A program made the position numbers and the translations under genes. Of a DNA stretch of 64,000 bases, positions 47,528 to 56,762 are shown piece by piece. The notes under the pieces were generated by a model. It was not told the DNA's origin. It saw nothing but the letters and a program-made list of their open reading frames with translations, and made no database searches. Source of the stretch: Roseitalea sp. (GTDB taxonomy: Bacteria > Pseudomonadota > Alphaproteobacteria > Rhizobiales > Rhizobiaceae); assembly GCA_017642895.1 (NCBI GenBank), contig JAEPON010000002.1, forward strand, positions 310,001-374,000, given 5' to 3'. Position 1 is the first letter of the stretch. The number at the start of each line of letters is the position of its first letter.

Positions 47528-47566
47528 AAAAGAAAAATCCGCGGCCGACGGAGCGCCGGCCGCGGA
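47528..47566 (-). terminator. Intrinsic terminator / attenuator between TAXI receptor and permease
   Basis: On the minus strand a perfect 10-bp stem (TCCGCGGCCG with CGGCCGCGGA, nine-base loop) is followed at once by TTTTTCTTTT. It lies 27 bases past the receptor stop and 26 bases before the permease start, inside the operon. Most transcripts would end here, leaving receptor in excess, with read-through for the permease. Confidence 0.85.
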
Positions 47567-47592
47567 CACCACTCAGTTCTTAAGGAGCATGA

Positions 47593-48561
47593 TCACTCGA
47601 TCAGGCCCGCTTCGCGGAAATAGCGCTCGGCGCCCGGATGCAGCGGCGCCGACAGGCCGTCATTGGCCATTTCCTCGGCGCTGAGATTGGCGAAGGCCGG
47701 GTGCAGGCCCTTGAACTGGTCAAGGTTCTCGAACACCGCCTTGACCACCACATAGACCGTCTCCTCTGGCACATCGGCCGAGGTGACGAAGGTGGCACCG
47801 ACGCCGAAGGTCGTCGTATCCTCATCATTGCCGCGATACATGCCGCCCGGGATCGTCGCCGTGCGATAATAGGGCCGCTCTTCGACCAGGCCGTTGACCG
47901 CATCATTGGAGACATCCACCAGCACGCTGTCGCAGGCCGTGGTCGCTTCCTGGATCGAGCCGGACGGGTGGCCGACCGTGTAGATCATGGCGTCGATATT
48001 GTTGTCGCACAGCGCCTGGCTCTGCTCGGCGGCCTGCAACTCCGATGCAAGGGCGAAATCGTCCATGGTCCAGCCCATGGCTTCCATCACCACTTCCATC
48101 GTGCCGCGCTGACCCGAACCGGGATTGCCGACATTGACGCGCTTGCCCTGCAGGTCCTCGAACGTTTCGATGCCCGCATCGGCCCGCGCCACCACCGTGA
48201 ACGGCTCCGGATGAACCGAGAAGACTGCCCGCAATCCCTCGAACGCGCCCTGCTCTTCGAACCGTGACGAGCCGTTGAAGGCATGGAACTGCCAGTCGGA
48301 CTGGGCCACGCCGAACTCAAGCTCTCCATTGCGGATGGCGTTGATGTTGAACACCGAACCGCCGGTCGATTCCACGCCGCACCGAATGCCATGTTCCGCG
48401 CGATCGCGGTTGACCAGCCGGCAGATCGCACCGCCGGTCGGATAATAAACCCCGGTCACGCCGCCAGTACCGATCGCGATAAAACTATCCTGCGCATAGG
48501 CTGCGCCCGCTGCGAGCGCCGTTGCCGTTGCAACCAGCACGCCCATCATCTTGTTTCTCAT
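47593..48561 (-). CDS. TAXI-family TRAP transporter solute receptor
   Basis: A 322-residue periplasmic receptor with a signal peptide ending at AAYAQDS. Family hallmarks are [51 protein letters not shown] and the [23 protein letters not shown] segment. The ATG at 48561 is preceded by GGGAG. TAXI ligands are known for few members (glutamate and related dicarboxylates among them). First gene of the TRAP-TAXI operon. Confidence 0.93.
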   Translation of the reverse strand: MRNKMMGVLVATATALAAGAAYAQDSFIAIGTGGVTGVYYPTGGAICRLVNRDRAEHGIRCGVESTGGSVFNINAIRNGELEFGVAQSDWQFHAFNGSSRFEEQGAFEGLRAVFSVHPEPFTVVARADAGIETFEDLQGKRVNVGNPGSGQRGTMEVVMEAMGWTMDDFALASELQAAEQSQALCDNNIDAMIYTVGHPSGSIQEATTACDSVLVDVSNDAVNGLVEERPYYRTATIPGGMYRGNDEDTTTFGVGATFVTSADVPEETVYVVVKAVFENLDQFKGLHPAFANLSAEEMANDGLSAPLHPGAERYFREAGLIE

Positions 48562-48771
48562 TGCGCGAACTCCCTGTTTCAAGGCCGCAATGACAATTGC
48601 GGCTCCTGGACAACATCGAATAATGAGCCGTCCGTCAAGTCGGCTTCAAACAGTTGACGTGTTGCTCCAAAACCCCTCGTTTTACTAACCTTACGTCAGT
48701 TCAATGCCATGGGTTCCGCTTCGATAACACTTGCCCGGGCGTGCGGCGGTCGACGCCCGCAGGTCCGGGCT
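48562..48771. promoter_or_regulatory. Promoter region of the TRAP-TAXI operon
   Basis: These 210 bases lie between the end of the marR gene and the TAXI receptor start, both on the minus strand. The region is visibly richer in A and T than its neighbours. On the minus strand TTGACG (complement of 48637-48642) followed 17 bases later by TGTTGT is a weak -35/-10 candidate. No operator or gene stands out. Confidence 0.3.
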
Positions 48772-49278
48772 TCAAGGTCGCGCCGGATCGTCGGCCGGGA
48801 TCGGGCAGTCGGTGCAGGCGCGGTCATCGCACAGCCGGCAAAGCGCGCGGCGTTCGGCTGGCGTCGTTTCCATGGATGACAACATCTTGTGCAGCAGCAT
48901 GCCCAACTGCTCCTGCTCAAGCCCGGTCAAGGGCGCCAAAAGCGGCCGGATGGCGGCAAGGCGGCCCTTCAGAAGGTCTTCGCGGACAGCATGGCCACGC
49001 GCGCTGAGATAAAGCGCGATCGCCCGCCTGTCACGCCCTTGACGACGCTCGACAAGGCCATCGGCGACCAGCCGGTCGATGAGGCGCACGGTTCCCGGAT
49101 GCGACAGGCCCAGGACACGCCGCAACTGATCGTTGGACGGGCCGGTGCCGTGCCCGATGACCACGAGGGCGGCCGGCGTCTCCCCTGCACGACCGAGAAC
49201 GTCGCGTGCCGTCTCTTCAATGCGGTTCGCGACGTCGAGCCCGACGACGCCGAGCAGATTTGCGGTCCGGTCAGTCAT
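48772..49278 (-). CDS. MarR-family regulator with C-terminal four-cysteine motif
   Basis: A 168-residue winged-helix protein: NDQLRRVLGLSHPGTVRLIDRLVADGLVERRQGRDRRAIALYLSARG is the MarR recognition helix and wing. The tail carries four cysteines, C147, C150, C155 and C158 (CxxC-x4-CxxC), in CRLCDDRACTDCP, suited to bind a metal or to react with oxidants or alkylating agents. The ATG at 49278 starts the family's first helix. Ten bases upstream lies a TATGTGCGC-type palindrome, repeated before ogt and before the GNAT gene, so this protein very likely controls all three. Confidence 0.88.
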   Translation of the reverse strand: MTDRTANLLGVVGLDVANRIEETARDVLGRAGETPAALVVIGHGTGPSNDQLRRVLGLSHPGTVRLIDRLVADGLVERRQGRDRRAIALYLSARGHAVREDLLKGRLAAIRPLLAPLTGLEQEQLGMLLHKMLSSMETTPAERRALCRLCDDRACTDCPIPADDPARP

Positions 49279-49288
49279 GCCGGCAGAA

Positions 49289-49307
49289 TATGTGCGCCGC
49301 GCACGAT
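49289..49307. promoter_or_regulatory. MarR-type operator, copy 1 (upstream of marR)
   Basis: TATGTGCGCCGCGCACGAT, a 9+1+9 dyad with seven of nine positions paired, lies 10 bases ahead of the marR start. Same core as the perfect copy at 50515-50533. Confidence 0.7.
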
Positions 49308-49321
49308 CTTCAACTTGACCC

Positions 49322-49340
49322 TGTGTGTGGTGCGCACATA
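49322..49340. promoter_or_regulatory. MarR-type operator, copy 2 (upstream of ogt)
   Basis: The right half GCGCACATA is identical to the perfect copy, and the left half (TGTGTGTGG) matches six of nine. It lies 16 bases before the ogt start, where binding would block initiation. Together with copy 1 it fills the short divergent marR/ogt region. Confidence 0.65.
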
Positions 49341-49356
49341 GCCTTGGGGCCTGACC

Positions 49357-49920
49357 ATGGTGCATTTTTCGCTCTTCCCAACACCGCTTGGCGATTGCGG
49401 CATTGCCTGGCGCAGCAACGCGGTCGTCGCAACGCGCCTTCCGGACAAGAGCCCTGCTGAAACCGCCCGCCGTCTGGCGGCGAAGACAGGCGGAACGCGC
49501 GGCGAGCCGCCTGCTCTTGTCCGTCGGGCGATCGAGGCGATGACCGCGCTGCTTGAGGGCGAACGCGCCGATCTCACCGCCATCGGTTGCGATCTCGGCG
49601 GGGTCGATCCGTTCGCGGCGCAGGTCTATGCCGCAACGCGTGCGATCCCGGCCGGCGAGACATCGACCTATGGCGCCGTCGCATCGCAACTCGGCGACAA
49701 GCTGCTTGCCCGGGACGTCGGACAGGCCCTTGGCCGCAACCCGATACCGATCATCATACCGTGCCATCGAGTCGTCGGTGCCGGCGGCAAGCTCACCGGC
49801 TTTTCCGCCGCCGGCGGTGTGGCGACAAAGCTTCGCATGCTCACCATCGAGGGCGCACAATTGGGTGGCGAGCCCGGCCTGTTCGATGATCTTCCCCTCG
49901 CGACCAGGCCGCCAAAATGA
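49357..49920 (+). CDS. ogt: Methylated-DNA--protein-cysteine methyltransferase
   Basis: Suicide DNA-repair protein removing methyl groups from O6-methylguanine. The 187-residue product has the invariant I-P-C-H-R-V in PIIIPCHRVVGAGGKLTGFSA, the Cys being the acceptor, and the helix-turn-helix TYGAVASQLGDKLLARDVGQALGRNP. The N-terminal Ogt-like half is present, but there is no Ada-type regulatory domain. Divergent from marR with operators between; ends six bases from the convergent GNAT gene. Confidence 0.93.
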   Translation: MVHFSLFPTPLGDCGIAWRSNAVVATRLPDKSPAETARRLAAKTGGTRGEPPALVRRAIEAMTALLEGERADLTAIGCDLGGVDPFAAQVYAATRAIPAGETSTYGAVASQLGDKLLARDVGQALGRNPIPIIIPCHRVVGAGGKLTGFSAAGGVATKLRMLTIEGAQLGGEPGLFDDLPLATRPPK

Positions 49921-49926
49921 ATCGCT

Positions 49927-50489
49927 CTAGATGGTCAACGTCACCACCCACTTATGCTTGCCGATCTTCCGCGAGCGTTCAAAGCCAAGACGCTCGAAGG
50001 TCGAGAGCGCCCCGTTGAACAGGAACGCCGGCGACGCCTTCCGGCCCTCAATGTCCTCCGGATACCCCTCGATGCGCCCACCGCCCAGCTTTCCGATTTG
50101 CGCGACCGCACCTTCGAGCGCGACGGCCGCTACTCCTTTCCCGCGATACCCTTTGCCGGAAAAAAAGCAGGTGATTCGCCAGTCGGGGAGCGTCGGGGTG
50201 GTTTTCATGTAAGCGCGGCTGTTGTGGATTCGCGGCAATTCATCGGGCGAGCCGAACTGGCACCAGCCGACGCAATCCATGCCATCGAAAACGAGACTGG
50301 CATGCGCCCGTCCTTCCCGGACGCGGCATTCCTTCGCCTTGCGCTTGGCCTCGGTGGGCGCATCGGCGCCTTCCTTGCCGTGATACCACATGCACCAGCA
50401 GCCCCCCAGACACCATTGTTGGCCTCAACAAGACGCGCAAAGTCCGGCCAGGTGTCCTCATCCAGTGCTTTGGTTTCATAGCGCGACAT
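49927..50489 (-). pseudogene. GNAT-family acetyltransferase gene with a one-base frameshift
   Basis: The N-terminus (MSRYETKALDEDTWPDFARLVEANNGVWG, from the ATG at 50489) and the rest (CWCMWYHGKEG through VGWCQFGSPDELPRI, WRITCFFSGKGYRGKGVAAVALEGAV, KHKWVVTLTI) lie in two frames. The switch is at a run of six G on the minus strand (50402-50407). Seven G would restore the family's GVWGGCWCMW and give one 187-residue protein; the present length of 563 bases is exactly one short of a multiple of three. So it is either a recent frameshift, a phase-variable tract, or a homopolymer sequencing error. The acetyl-CoA loop is RGKGVA. A perfect MarR-type operator precedes it. Confidence 0.85.
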
Positions 50490-50514
50490 GGGCTTCCCCG
50501 GGTTCAGTCGCAAT

Positions 50515-50533
50515 TATGTGCGCTGCGCACATA
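50515..50533. promoter_or_regulatory. MarR-type operator, copy 3 (upstream of the GNAT gene)
   Basis: TATGTGCGCTGCGCACATA is a perfect 9+1+9 palindrome, 25 bases upstream of the GNAT start. It is the best copy of the motif and defines the consensus for copies 1 and 2. Confidence 0.8.
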
Positions 50534-50618
50534 TCGTCAAGCTGAATGTCACACGCGCCATGCCGCACCACGGATGACTATGCCCCGTCGAGCCATATGG
50601 CGAACGCGGCAGGCGCCG

Positions 50619-52208
50619 TCAGATCGGGCGTTCAACGGCGCCCGGAACGCGGGGAACCGCATCCAGCAATCGCCGCGTATAGGCGTGGCTGGGCGCCGCA
50701 AAAAGATCGGCGCAATCGGCCCGCTCGACCACGCGCCCGTCCTTCATGACCACGGCGCGATCGGCGAGCGCTTCGATCACGCCCATATCGTGGCTGACGA
50801 ACAGGCACGAAAACCCCAACCGCTCGCGCAGGTCGGCGAGCAGCGTCAGCACCTCTTTCTGAACGGTCAGATCGAGCGCCGAGACGGGTTCGTCGGCGAC
50901 GACGAAACGCGGATGCGTGACAAGCGCCCGCGCGATGCACACGCGCTGGCGCTGGCCGCCGGACAACTCATGCGGCAGCCGGGCACCATAGGTGTCGAGC
51001 GGCAATTGCACACCGTCCAGTATCTCGCGCAGACGCTTTTCGCCTTCGGTGCCTTTGGGGCCGAACCGGCGCAAACCGGCGGAAACGATGCGCGCGACCG
51101 TCATGCGCGGATCAAGGCTGGCATAGGGGTCCTGGAAGATGATCTGCATGCGTCGCCGGAAGTCGGGCGGACGGGGCGCCCCATCGAGGCGAATTTCTCC
51201 GGCCTTCATCGGTGCAAGGCCGACCAGAGCGCGCCCGAGTGTCGTCTTGCCGGACCCGCTTTCCCCGACGAGGCCGACGATCTCCCCTTCCCTGATCTCG
51301 ATATCGACATTATCGACGGCGACCACCGGCGCCGGTCGCGACCATGGCAGCTTGCGCCGGCCTTCAAAGACGACGCGCACGCCCCTGGCCGCGACAACGG
51401 GCGGCGTGGCCGCGCGCCGCCCCTTGCGCGGGGTCGGCAAGGCATCGACCAGACGCTTCGTGTAAGGATCGCGCGGCGCGGTCAGGATCTGTCCGGTCTT
51501 GCCTGTCTCGACGGCGCGGCCGGACTGCAGGATCACCGCTTCATTCGTGTGCTGGGCGACCAGCGGCAGATCGTGGCTGACAAGGATCAGCGCAGTGCCC
51601 TCTTCCTCGACCAGGCGCGACATCAGATCCATCACCTCTTTCTGGATCACGGCATCGAGCGCGGTCGTCGGTTCGTCGGCGATCAACAGGGCCGGACGCA
51701 TCATCAGCACCGAAGCGAGCATGATGCGCTGGCGCATGCCGCCCGAAAACTCGTGCGGATGACGCGCCAGCGCGCCCGCCGGATCGCGCAACTGCACACG
51801 CTCGAGCATCTGGCGGGCGGCGCGTTCGGCGTCGGCCCGTGTCAGGCCCTGCTGATGCATCGGCCCCTCGGTCATCTGCCGGCCGACCGTCAGCGAAGGG
51901 TTGAGCGATGTCATCGGCTCCTGGAAGACCATGCCGATGCGGCTCCCTCGCACCGCGCGCATCGCGGCCGGCTCGAGCGTCAAAAGGTCCTCTCCGTCAA
52001 AGAGGATGCGTCCGCCGACAATCCGCGCACCGGGCGGCAGAAGATTGAGGATCGCCCGCCCGATCATCGTCTTGCCGGACCCGCTTTCGCCGATCAGGCC
52101 GAGACGTCCCTTAGCCGGCACCGAAAAGGACACATCGTCCACAACGCGGCGCGGACCGTCCGGCGTGTCGAATGCAATGGTCAGTCCCTCGACGGACACA
52201 AGCGTCAT
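50619..52208 (-). CDS. Dipeptide/oligopeptide-type ABC ATPase, two domains fused (DppD-DppF)
   Basis: A 529-residue protein with two full ATPase domains. The first has [24 protein letters not shown] and [12 protein letters not shown]; the second has [29 protein letters not shown] and [12 protein letters not shown]. The order DppD-like then DppF-like fits fused peptide-importer ATPases. The ATG at 52208 overlaps the upstream permease stop. It lets one polypeptide serve the two permeases. Last gene of the minus-strand C45 / Dpp operon. Confidence 0.92.
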   Translation of the reverse strand: MTLVSVEGLTIAFDTPDGPRRVVDDVSFSVPAKGRLGLIGESGSGKTMIGRAILNLLPPGARIVGGRILFDGEDLLTLEPAAMRAVRGSRIGMVFQEPMTSLNPSLTVGRQMTEGPMHQQGLTRADAERAARQMLERVQLRDPAGALARHPHEFSGGMRQRIMLASVLMMRPALLIADEPTTALDAVIQKEVMDLMSRLVEEEGTALILVSHDLPLVAQHTNEAVILQSGRAVETGKTGQILTAPRDPYTKRLVDALPTPRKGRRAATPPVVAARGVRVVFEGRRKLPWSRPAPVVAVDNVDIEIREGEIVGLVGESGSGKTTLGRALVGLAPMKAGEIRLDGAPRPPDFRRRMQIIFQDPYASLDPRMTVARIVSAGLRRFGPKGTEGEKRLREILDGVQLPLDTYGARLPHELSGGQRQRVCIARALVTHPRFVVADEPVSALDLTVQKEVLTLLADLRERLGFSCLFVSHDMGVIEALADRAVVMKDGRVVERADCADLFAAPSHAYTRRLLDAVPRVPGAVERPI

Positions 52209-53089
52209 GGCCGCACATCCAGTCCGCGCATGCGCGGGTCTAGCCGGTCGCGCAGGGCATCGCCGAAAATATTGATGCCCAGAAGCGCGATCGAGATCGC
52301 AAGGCCCGGAAAGATCGCAAGCCAGGGCGCGGTGACGAAATCGCCGCGCGATTCGGCCAGCATGTTGCCCCAGGTCGGCGCCGGCGGCGGAATGCCGAGA
52401 CCCAGAAAGCTCAGCGCGCTTTCTGCCAGCAGCGCCGAGCCGAACAGGGCCGTGCCCATCACGATGAGCGGCGCCGTGCAATTGGGCAGCACATGGCGAA
52501 AGAGCGTATAGAGCGCCGGATCACCGACGGCACGCGAGGCCTCGACGAACTCGCGCTCGCGCACCGACAGAACCGTCCCGCGCACGAGCCTCAAAACCGA
52601 CGGCGCATAAGACAGGCCGAGCGCGACGATCACACCCAACTGTGATGGCCCGGCAACAGCCATCACCGCCAGCGCCAAAAGCAGCCCCGGAAACGCCAGC
52701 AGTGCGTCGGTCAGCAGCATGACGAGCCGGTCGGCCCACCCGCCAAAATAACCCGAAAGACCACCAACGATGGTGCCGACGCTGACGGCCAGCGCGACCG
52801 TTGCCAGGGCGACGGTGACCGACGCGCGCGCGCCGGCGACAATGCGGGAGAAGACGTCACGCCCCCATTGGTCGGTGCCCATCAGGTGCGCCAGGGACGG
52901 CGCCTCGAAGCGCTTGAGGAAATTCGGTTCCACCGGATCGTAGGGCACCCAGATATAGCCCATCAGTGCACCGATCAGGACGATGGCCAGCAAAGCCGCG
53001 CCCACCGTGCCGTTGATCTGCCGCAGGAACCAGGGACGGCGCTGGCGCCCTCGCCGATCGGGTATCCGGGTTTCGGCTTCAAGCGTCAT
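52205..53089 (-). CDS. Dipeptide-type ABC permease (DppC-like)
   Basis: A 294-residue permease with the DppC N-terminal motif [34 protein letters not shown] and the EAA loop [23 protein letters not shown]. About six helices. Start at 53089 overlaps the DppB-like stop (ATGA), and its own stop overlaps the ATPase start. Confidence 0.92.
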   Translation of the reverse strand: MTLEAETRIPDRRGRQRRPWFLRQINGTVGAALLAIVLIGALMGYIWVPYDPVEPNFLKRFEAPSLAHLMGTDQWGRDVFSRIVAGARASVTVALATVALAVSVGTIVGGLSGYFGGWADRLVMLLTDALLAFPGLLLALAVMAVAGPSQLGVIVALGLSYAPSVLRLVRGTVLSVREREFVEASRAVGDPALYTLFRHVLPNCTAPLIVMGTALFGSALLAESALSFLGLGIPPPAPTWGNMLAESRGDFVTAPWLAIFPGLAISIALLGINIFGDALRDRLDPRMRGLDVRP

Positions 53090-54027
53090 AGCCGCACCCT
53101 GGGATCGAGAACGGCATAGGCGAGATCGACCAGCAGGTTCACGCACACATAGATGAACGCGATCAGCAGCAGGCAGCCCTGGAGGACGGGATAATCGCGG
53201 GCATAGATCGCATCGACCAGAAGACGGCCAATGCCGGGGATCGAAAAGACGGTCTCGGTTACCGACGCGCCGCCGAGCAGTCCGCCAAGGATGAGGCCGA
53301 TCACCGTGACCGCCGGCCCCAGCGCGTTGCGCGCCACATGTCGGGTCAGCACAATTGTTTCTGGCAGTCCCTTGGCGCGGGCATGGGTGACATAGTCGAG
53401 CCGCAGCACTTCAAGCGTCTGCGCCCGCATCATGCGCGCAACCACCGCCATCTCGACCAAAGCGAGCGTCGCCACCGGCATGATCAGATAGCGCAGACCG
53501 CCAACAAAGTCTTCGGATATCGAGACGAACCCGATGGCCGGCAGCCAGCCCAGCGTGATCGCAAACAGCCAGATCATCATCAGCCCGAGCCAGAAGCTGG
53601 GCAGAGACAGAAACAGGATCGACACGCCGATGATCGCCGCGTCGGTGAGCGTGTCCTGCTTCCACGCCGCGATCAGCCCGGCCGGGATCGCCAGAAGAAC
53701 GGCGACGCCAATCGCCAGCGCCGTGATCGTTGCGGTGACGCCAAGCCGGTCGAACAGCGCCTCGGCGACCGGCTGTCCGGTGCGGATCGAGGTGCCCAGA
53801 TCGCCGGTCAGAACATTGCCAAGCCAGATCGCATATTGCACCGGAAGCGGCCGGTCGAGGCCGAGTTCGGTGCGCATCGCGGTGATGGCGGCATCGCTGT
53901 CGAGATCGTTGAGCATGATCTCGGCGGGATCGCCGGGGATCGCCCGGATCAGGGCAAAGACGATGATGGAGACGACCAGAAGGGTCGGCACCATCATCGC
54001 CGTTCGCCGTGCCACATGAGCCCACAT
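53086..54027 (-). CDS. Dipeptide-type ABC permease (DppB-like)
   Basis: A 313-residue permease: VARRTAMMVPTLLVVSIIVFALIRAIPGDPAE at the start, the periplasmic GLDRPLPVQYAIWLGNVLTGDLGTSIRTGQPV, and the EAA loop VLRLDYVTHARAKGLPETIVLTRHVARN. Partner of the DppC-like subunit; 26 bp after the receptor gene. Confidence 0.92.
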   Translation of the reverse strand: MWAHVARRTAMMVPTLLVVSIIVFALIRAIPGDPAEIMLNDLDSDAAITAMRTELGLDRPLPVQYAIWLGNVLTGDLGTSIRTGQPVAEALFDRLGVTATITALAIGVAVLLAIPAGLIAAWKQDTLTDAAIIGVSILFLSLPSFWLGLMMIWLFAITLGWLPAIGFVSISEDFVGGLRYLIMPVATLALVEMAVVARMMRAQTLEVLRLDYVTHARAKGLPETIVLTRHVARNALGPAVTVIGLILGGLLGGASVTETVFSIPGIGRLLVDAIYARDYPVLQGCLLLIAFIYVCVNLLVDLAYAVLDPRVRL

Positions 54028-54053
54028 GCGTGGCGGTCTCTTTCAGCCCGGCC

Positions 54054-55580
54054 TTATTCGCCCACCGATGTCTGCCAGAAACGCAGGCGACCGCCCGGCC
54101 ACAGTTCGAACCCTTCGACGCGGTCGGAAAGCGCAATCGCCGTCGGCTGGCTGTAAAGGCCGATCGCCGGCACCTGTTCGAGGAACTTGCCCATCAATTC
54201 GTCCGAGATCGCGGCGCGCGCGTCCGGATCGGTCTCGGTCATCAGCATGCCGATCTTTTCAAGCGCTGCGGGATCGGCCCAGACCTTGCGCTGCTGCTCG
54301 CCCGAGAACATGTCCCAGCTCAGGGCCGGGTCGAGCCGCGCCGAAAAGCCGAAGGACATGACGTCATATTCGCCGGAGCGGTAGAGATCGAGCTGAGTGC
54401 CCCATTCCAGGACCTCGATCTCGGTCTCGATGCCGGCCTGCCGCCACATGGCCTGGGCGACGACCGCCTGGTCGAACATGGTCGCCGACCGGCGCGAGGT
54501 GATCAGGCGGATGGGGGTGCCGTCATAACCGGCTTCTTCCAGAAGGGCCTTCGCCGCTTCGACATCGTAGCCATAGGTCTGATCCTGGCCCTCGGTAAAG
54601 AAACTGCTGATCGGTGGAATCGGTGAGGCATTGTGCGCTTCGTAGCCCATCAATGTCGCCAACTGGTCCATGTCGAGCGCCTTGGCCATCGCCTGGCGCA
54701 GGTCGGGGTTCGCCATCCGCTCGGAATGGCGCGAGATCAGGAACGTGCCCCATGCGGGCGTCGGCTGGATCAGCACCTCGAAACCGGCCTCACGCATTTC
54801 CTCGGCATCGGATGTCGAAATGTCCAGAAGGTCGACCTCGCCGGCGCGCATCGCCGCCTTGGCCGATGCCGCATCCGGCACGATGGTGATGAGAATGCGA
54901 TCGACCATGGGTGTCTTGTCGCCGGTCATGCCGTCGCGCGGGCTGTCATCGGCGACATAGTCGTCGAACTTCTCGAGCACGATCCGCTCGCCCGGACGCC
55001 ATTCGACGAACTGGAACGGGCCGGTGCCGATCGGGCCCTGCCAGCCGTCGGCCCAGGCATCGGGATGCTGGATGGCCGTGGCGCCGCAATCGAACCGCGC
55101 CATGTCCTTCAGAAAGAGCGGCGAGGGTTCGGATATGGTGAAGACGACCGTCGCCTCGTCCGGCGCTTCGACGCCGGTCACTTCCAAGCGGCCGGATCCG
55201 TCGAACCGGTCGCGGCAGCGCCAGGCCGTCTCTTCCTCCATCAGCCGTTCCCAGGAGGCCAGCACATGCGCGGCCGTCATCGTCTCGCCATTGTGAAACA
55301 GAACACCCTGGCGGAGCGGAAACGTGTAGGTCAGCCCGTCTTCAGACACCTGGATGTCCTCGGCCAGGACTGGCCCAATCGACAGGTCATTCTTGTAGCC
55401 GACCAGACCCTCGACAATGTTGAGATGAACCGAATCGGAAAAGCCCGACCGGTCCACGCCCGGATTGTCGGACGTCATGTCACTGGTGCTGGCGACACGC
55501 AGAACCGTCTCTGCGGCAGCCATGCCCGGCAGCGCGATCATTGCTGAGGACGCAAGCGCGACGGTGGCGACGAGCTTCAT
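54054..55580 (-). CDS. Dipeptide-type ABC receptor (family 5)
   Basis: A 508-residue periplasmic receptor. Signal peptide ends at GMAAAETV, with no lipobox. Family-5 signatures: YKNDLSIGPVLAEDIQVSEDGLTYTFPLRQGVLFHNGETMTAAHVLASWERL and GTGPFQFVEWRPGERIVLEKFDDY. Family-5 receptors bind peptides but also opines, glutathione and drug-like amides. Next to a C45 acyltransferase and opposite an M20D amidohydrolase, the ligand is probably an N-acylated amino acid or peptide-like amide. The ATG at 55580 has GGGAG eight bases ahead. Confidence 0.9.
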   Translation of the reverse strand: MKLVATVALASSAMIALPGMAAAETVLRVASTSDMTSDNPGVDRSGFSDSVHLNIVEGLVGYKNDLSIGPVLAEDIQVSEDGLTYTFPLRQGVLFHNGETMTAAHVLASWERLMEEETAWRCRDRFDGSGRLEVTGVEAPDEATVVFTISEPSPLFLKDMARFDCGATAIQHPDAWADGWQGPIGTGPFQFVEWRPGERIVLEKFDDYVADDSPRDGMTGDKTPMVDRILITIVPDAASAKAAMRAGEVDLLDISTSDAEEMREAGFEVLIQPTPAWGTFLISRHSERMANPDLRQAMAKALDMDQLATLMGYEAHNASPIPPISSFFTEGQDQTYGYDVEAAKALLEEAGYDGTPIRLITSRRSATMFDQAVVAQAMWRQAGIETEIEVLEWGTQLDLYRSGEYDVMSFGFSARLDPALSWDMFSGEQQRKVWADPAALEKIGMLMTETDPDARAAISDELMGKFLEQVPAIGLYSQPTAIALSDRVEGFELWPGGRLRFWQTSVGE

Positions 55581-55634
55581 GTGAATTCTCCCTGTTTGGT
55601 TTTGGTGTGGCGGCATCTGTGGCGGGCCATGGTG

Positions 55635-56762
55635 CTATTGCGCCGCGACCTGAGCGGCTGCGCCGTCGAGCCGGTGCGTGGCCCATCGGGTCTGTTCATC
55701 CCAGGGCGCGGGGCGAACATGCAGCGCGCCGGCGCCCGCATCGAAAATGACGCTGGCGACTGTCGTGCTCAGATGTCCCGATCGCGACCGGACCGGCGGG
55801 CGGCATACGGCGAAGGGATGGCCGAAATCGTCGGCGAGCGCGCGCTCGAACGTCGCGCGCGTCACGGTCGGCGCGTCCGCGGCCAGATGGTGCATGACGC
55901 GCCTGTCGCGATAGAGCGTGCATGGCGTGCGCCCTTTCAGCGCGCCGTCGCGCAGGCGTACCCGCGCGTCGGGCGCGTTGAAGTGGTTGGCATGCGCAAA
56001 CAGCCCGTTTGGCTCGGGATAGAGCACGAACACATCGTCCGGCGTCGTCTCCAGATTGATCGCCTCATCGCCGCCGGCATCAGACAGCGTCATATTGTTG
56101 GACACCGCTCTGGGCGCCGAGGTGATCGCGCCGATGGCCTCTGCGAACGTGCGTGCCATCAGCGCCCGGCGCCGGATCATCGACAGCGGCATGCCGGTCC
56201 GGCCCGCATCCTGGTCGCTTTCCAGATTGTTGGCGGTGATCGCGATGCCCGACGAGTTCAGGCCCGAGCGCGCCAGACCGCCCGCCTCGACGAATGTCAG
56301 AATGCCATGCCCGTTTTCGTCAGTCAGATGCAGGACGATCGACGATCCGATGCAGGCGGCGTTGAAATCCCAGTTCTGCCCATGCAGCAGCCGGCCTTCC
56401 GCTGTCGCATGCGAAAGGGCCAGCCCGGACGTGCACCCGCCTTCAAGGGCGCCTGCATCGGGCGTCCGTCCGTTGAAAATCTCCGAGCGCGCATTGATGA
56501 CGATCACCGTTTCGACATCGACGCCCGCCCCTTCGGCAATCGCGTCGATCTCGGTCATGCAATCGGCATCGGTGGCCTCGATCGATGGCCGGAACTCGGC
56601 CGCCAGGCGGCGCACCTCGGACCAGTCGAACCCGCGCCGGCCCATCGCCTCGCGGTAAAGCGTCTCGCCGGCGGCGATGCGCTCGGCGGCGGCGCGACCG
56701 TAGGCCAGCCCCCGATCTCTTGGTGAGCCTTCGACGCGGACAACGGGAAAGGGGGCATGCAT
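55635..56762 (-). CDS. C45-family Ntn hydrolase (acyl-CoA:6-APA acyltransferase-like)
   Basis: A 375-residue N-terminal-nucleophile hydrolase. The precursor would cleave itself before C110 in EGGCTSGLAL (equivalent to the Gly-Cys processing site of Penicillium acyltransferase), exposing the catalytic Cys. HGQNWDFN and GLNSSGIAITANNL are further family motifs. There is no signal peptide, so it acts on amides brought in by the adjacent importer. Bacterial relatives hydrolyse or transfer acyl groups on amides; the substrate is not known. First gene of the operon. Confidence 0.85.
   Translation of the reverse strand: MHAPFPVVRVEGSPRDRGLAYGRAAAERIAAGETLYREAMGRRGFDWSEVRRLAAEFRPSIEATDADCMTEIDAIAEGAGVDVETVIVINARSEIFNGRTPDAGALEGGCTSGLALSHATAEGRLLHGQNWDFNAACIGSSIVLHLTDENGHGILTFVEAGGLARSGLNSSGIAITANNLESDQDAGRTGMPLSMIRRRALMARTFAEAIGAITSAPRAVSNNMTLSDAGGDEAINLETTPDDVFVLYPEPNGLFAHANHFNAPDARVRLRDGALKGRTPCTLYRDRRVMHHLAADAPTVTRATFERALADDFGHPFAVCRPPVRSRSGHLSTTVASVIFDAGAGALHVRPAPWDEQTRWATHRLDGAAAQVAAQ

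Noticed and set aside
48772-49860. Long minus-strand frame that would extend the MarR protein by nearly 200 residues.
   Set aside because: The extension runs opposite ogt. The MarR fold starts at the ATG at 49278 and operators lie just upstream of it.
49923-49930. CGCTCTAG after ogt, resembling the boundary of the mosaic repeat.
   Set aside because: Only eight bases match, they include the stop codon of the GNAT gene, and no second boundary or hairpin follows.
50574-52511. A 645-codon plus-strand frame, the longest antisense frame in the window.
   Set aside because: It lies opposite the fused DppD-DppF ATPase, whose Walker and signature motifs are all intact; the antisense product has none.
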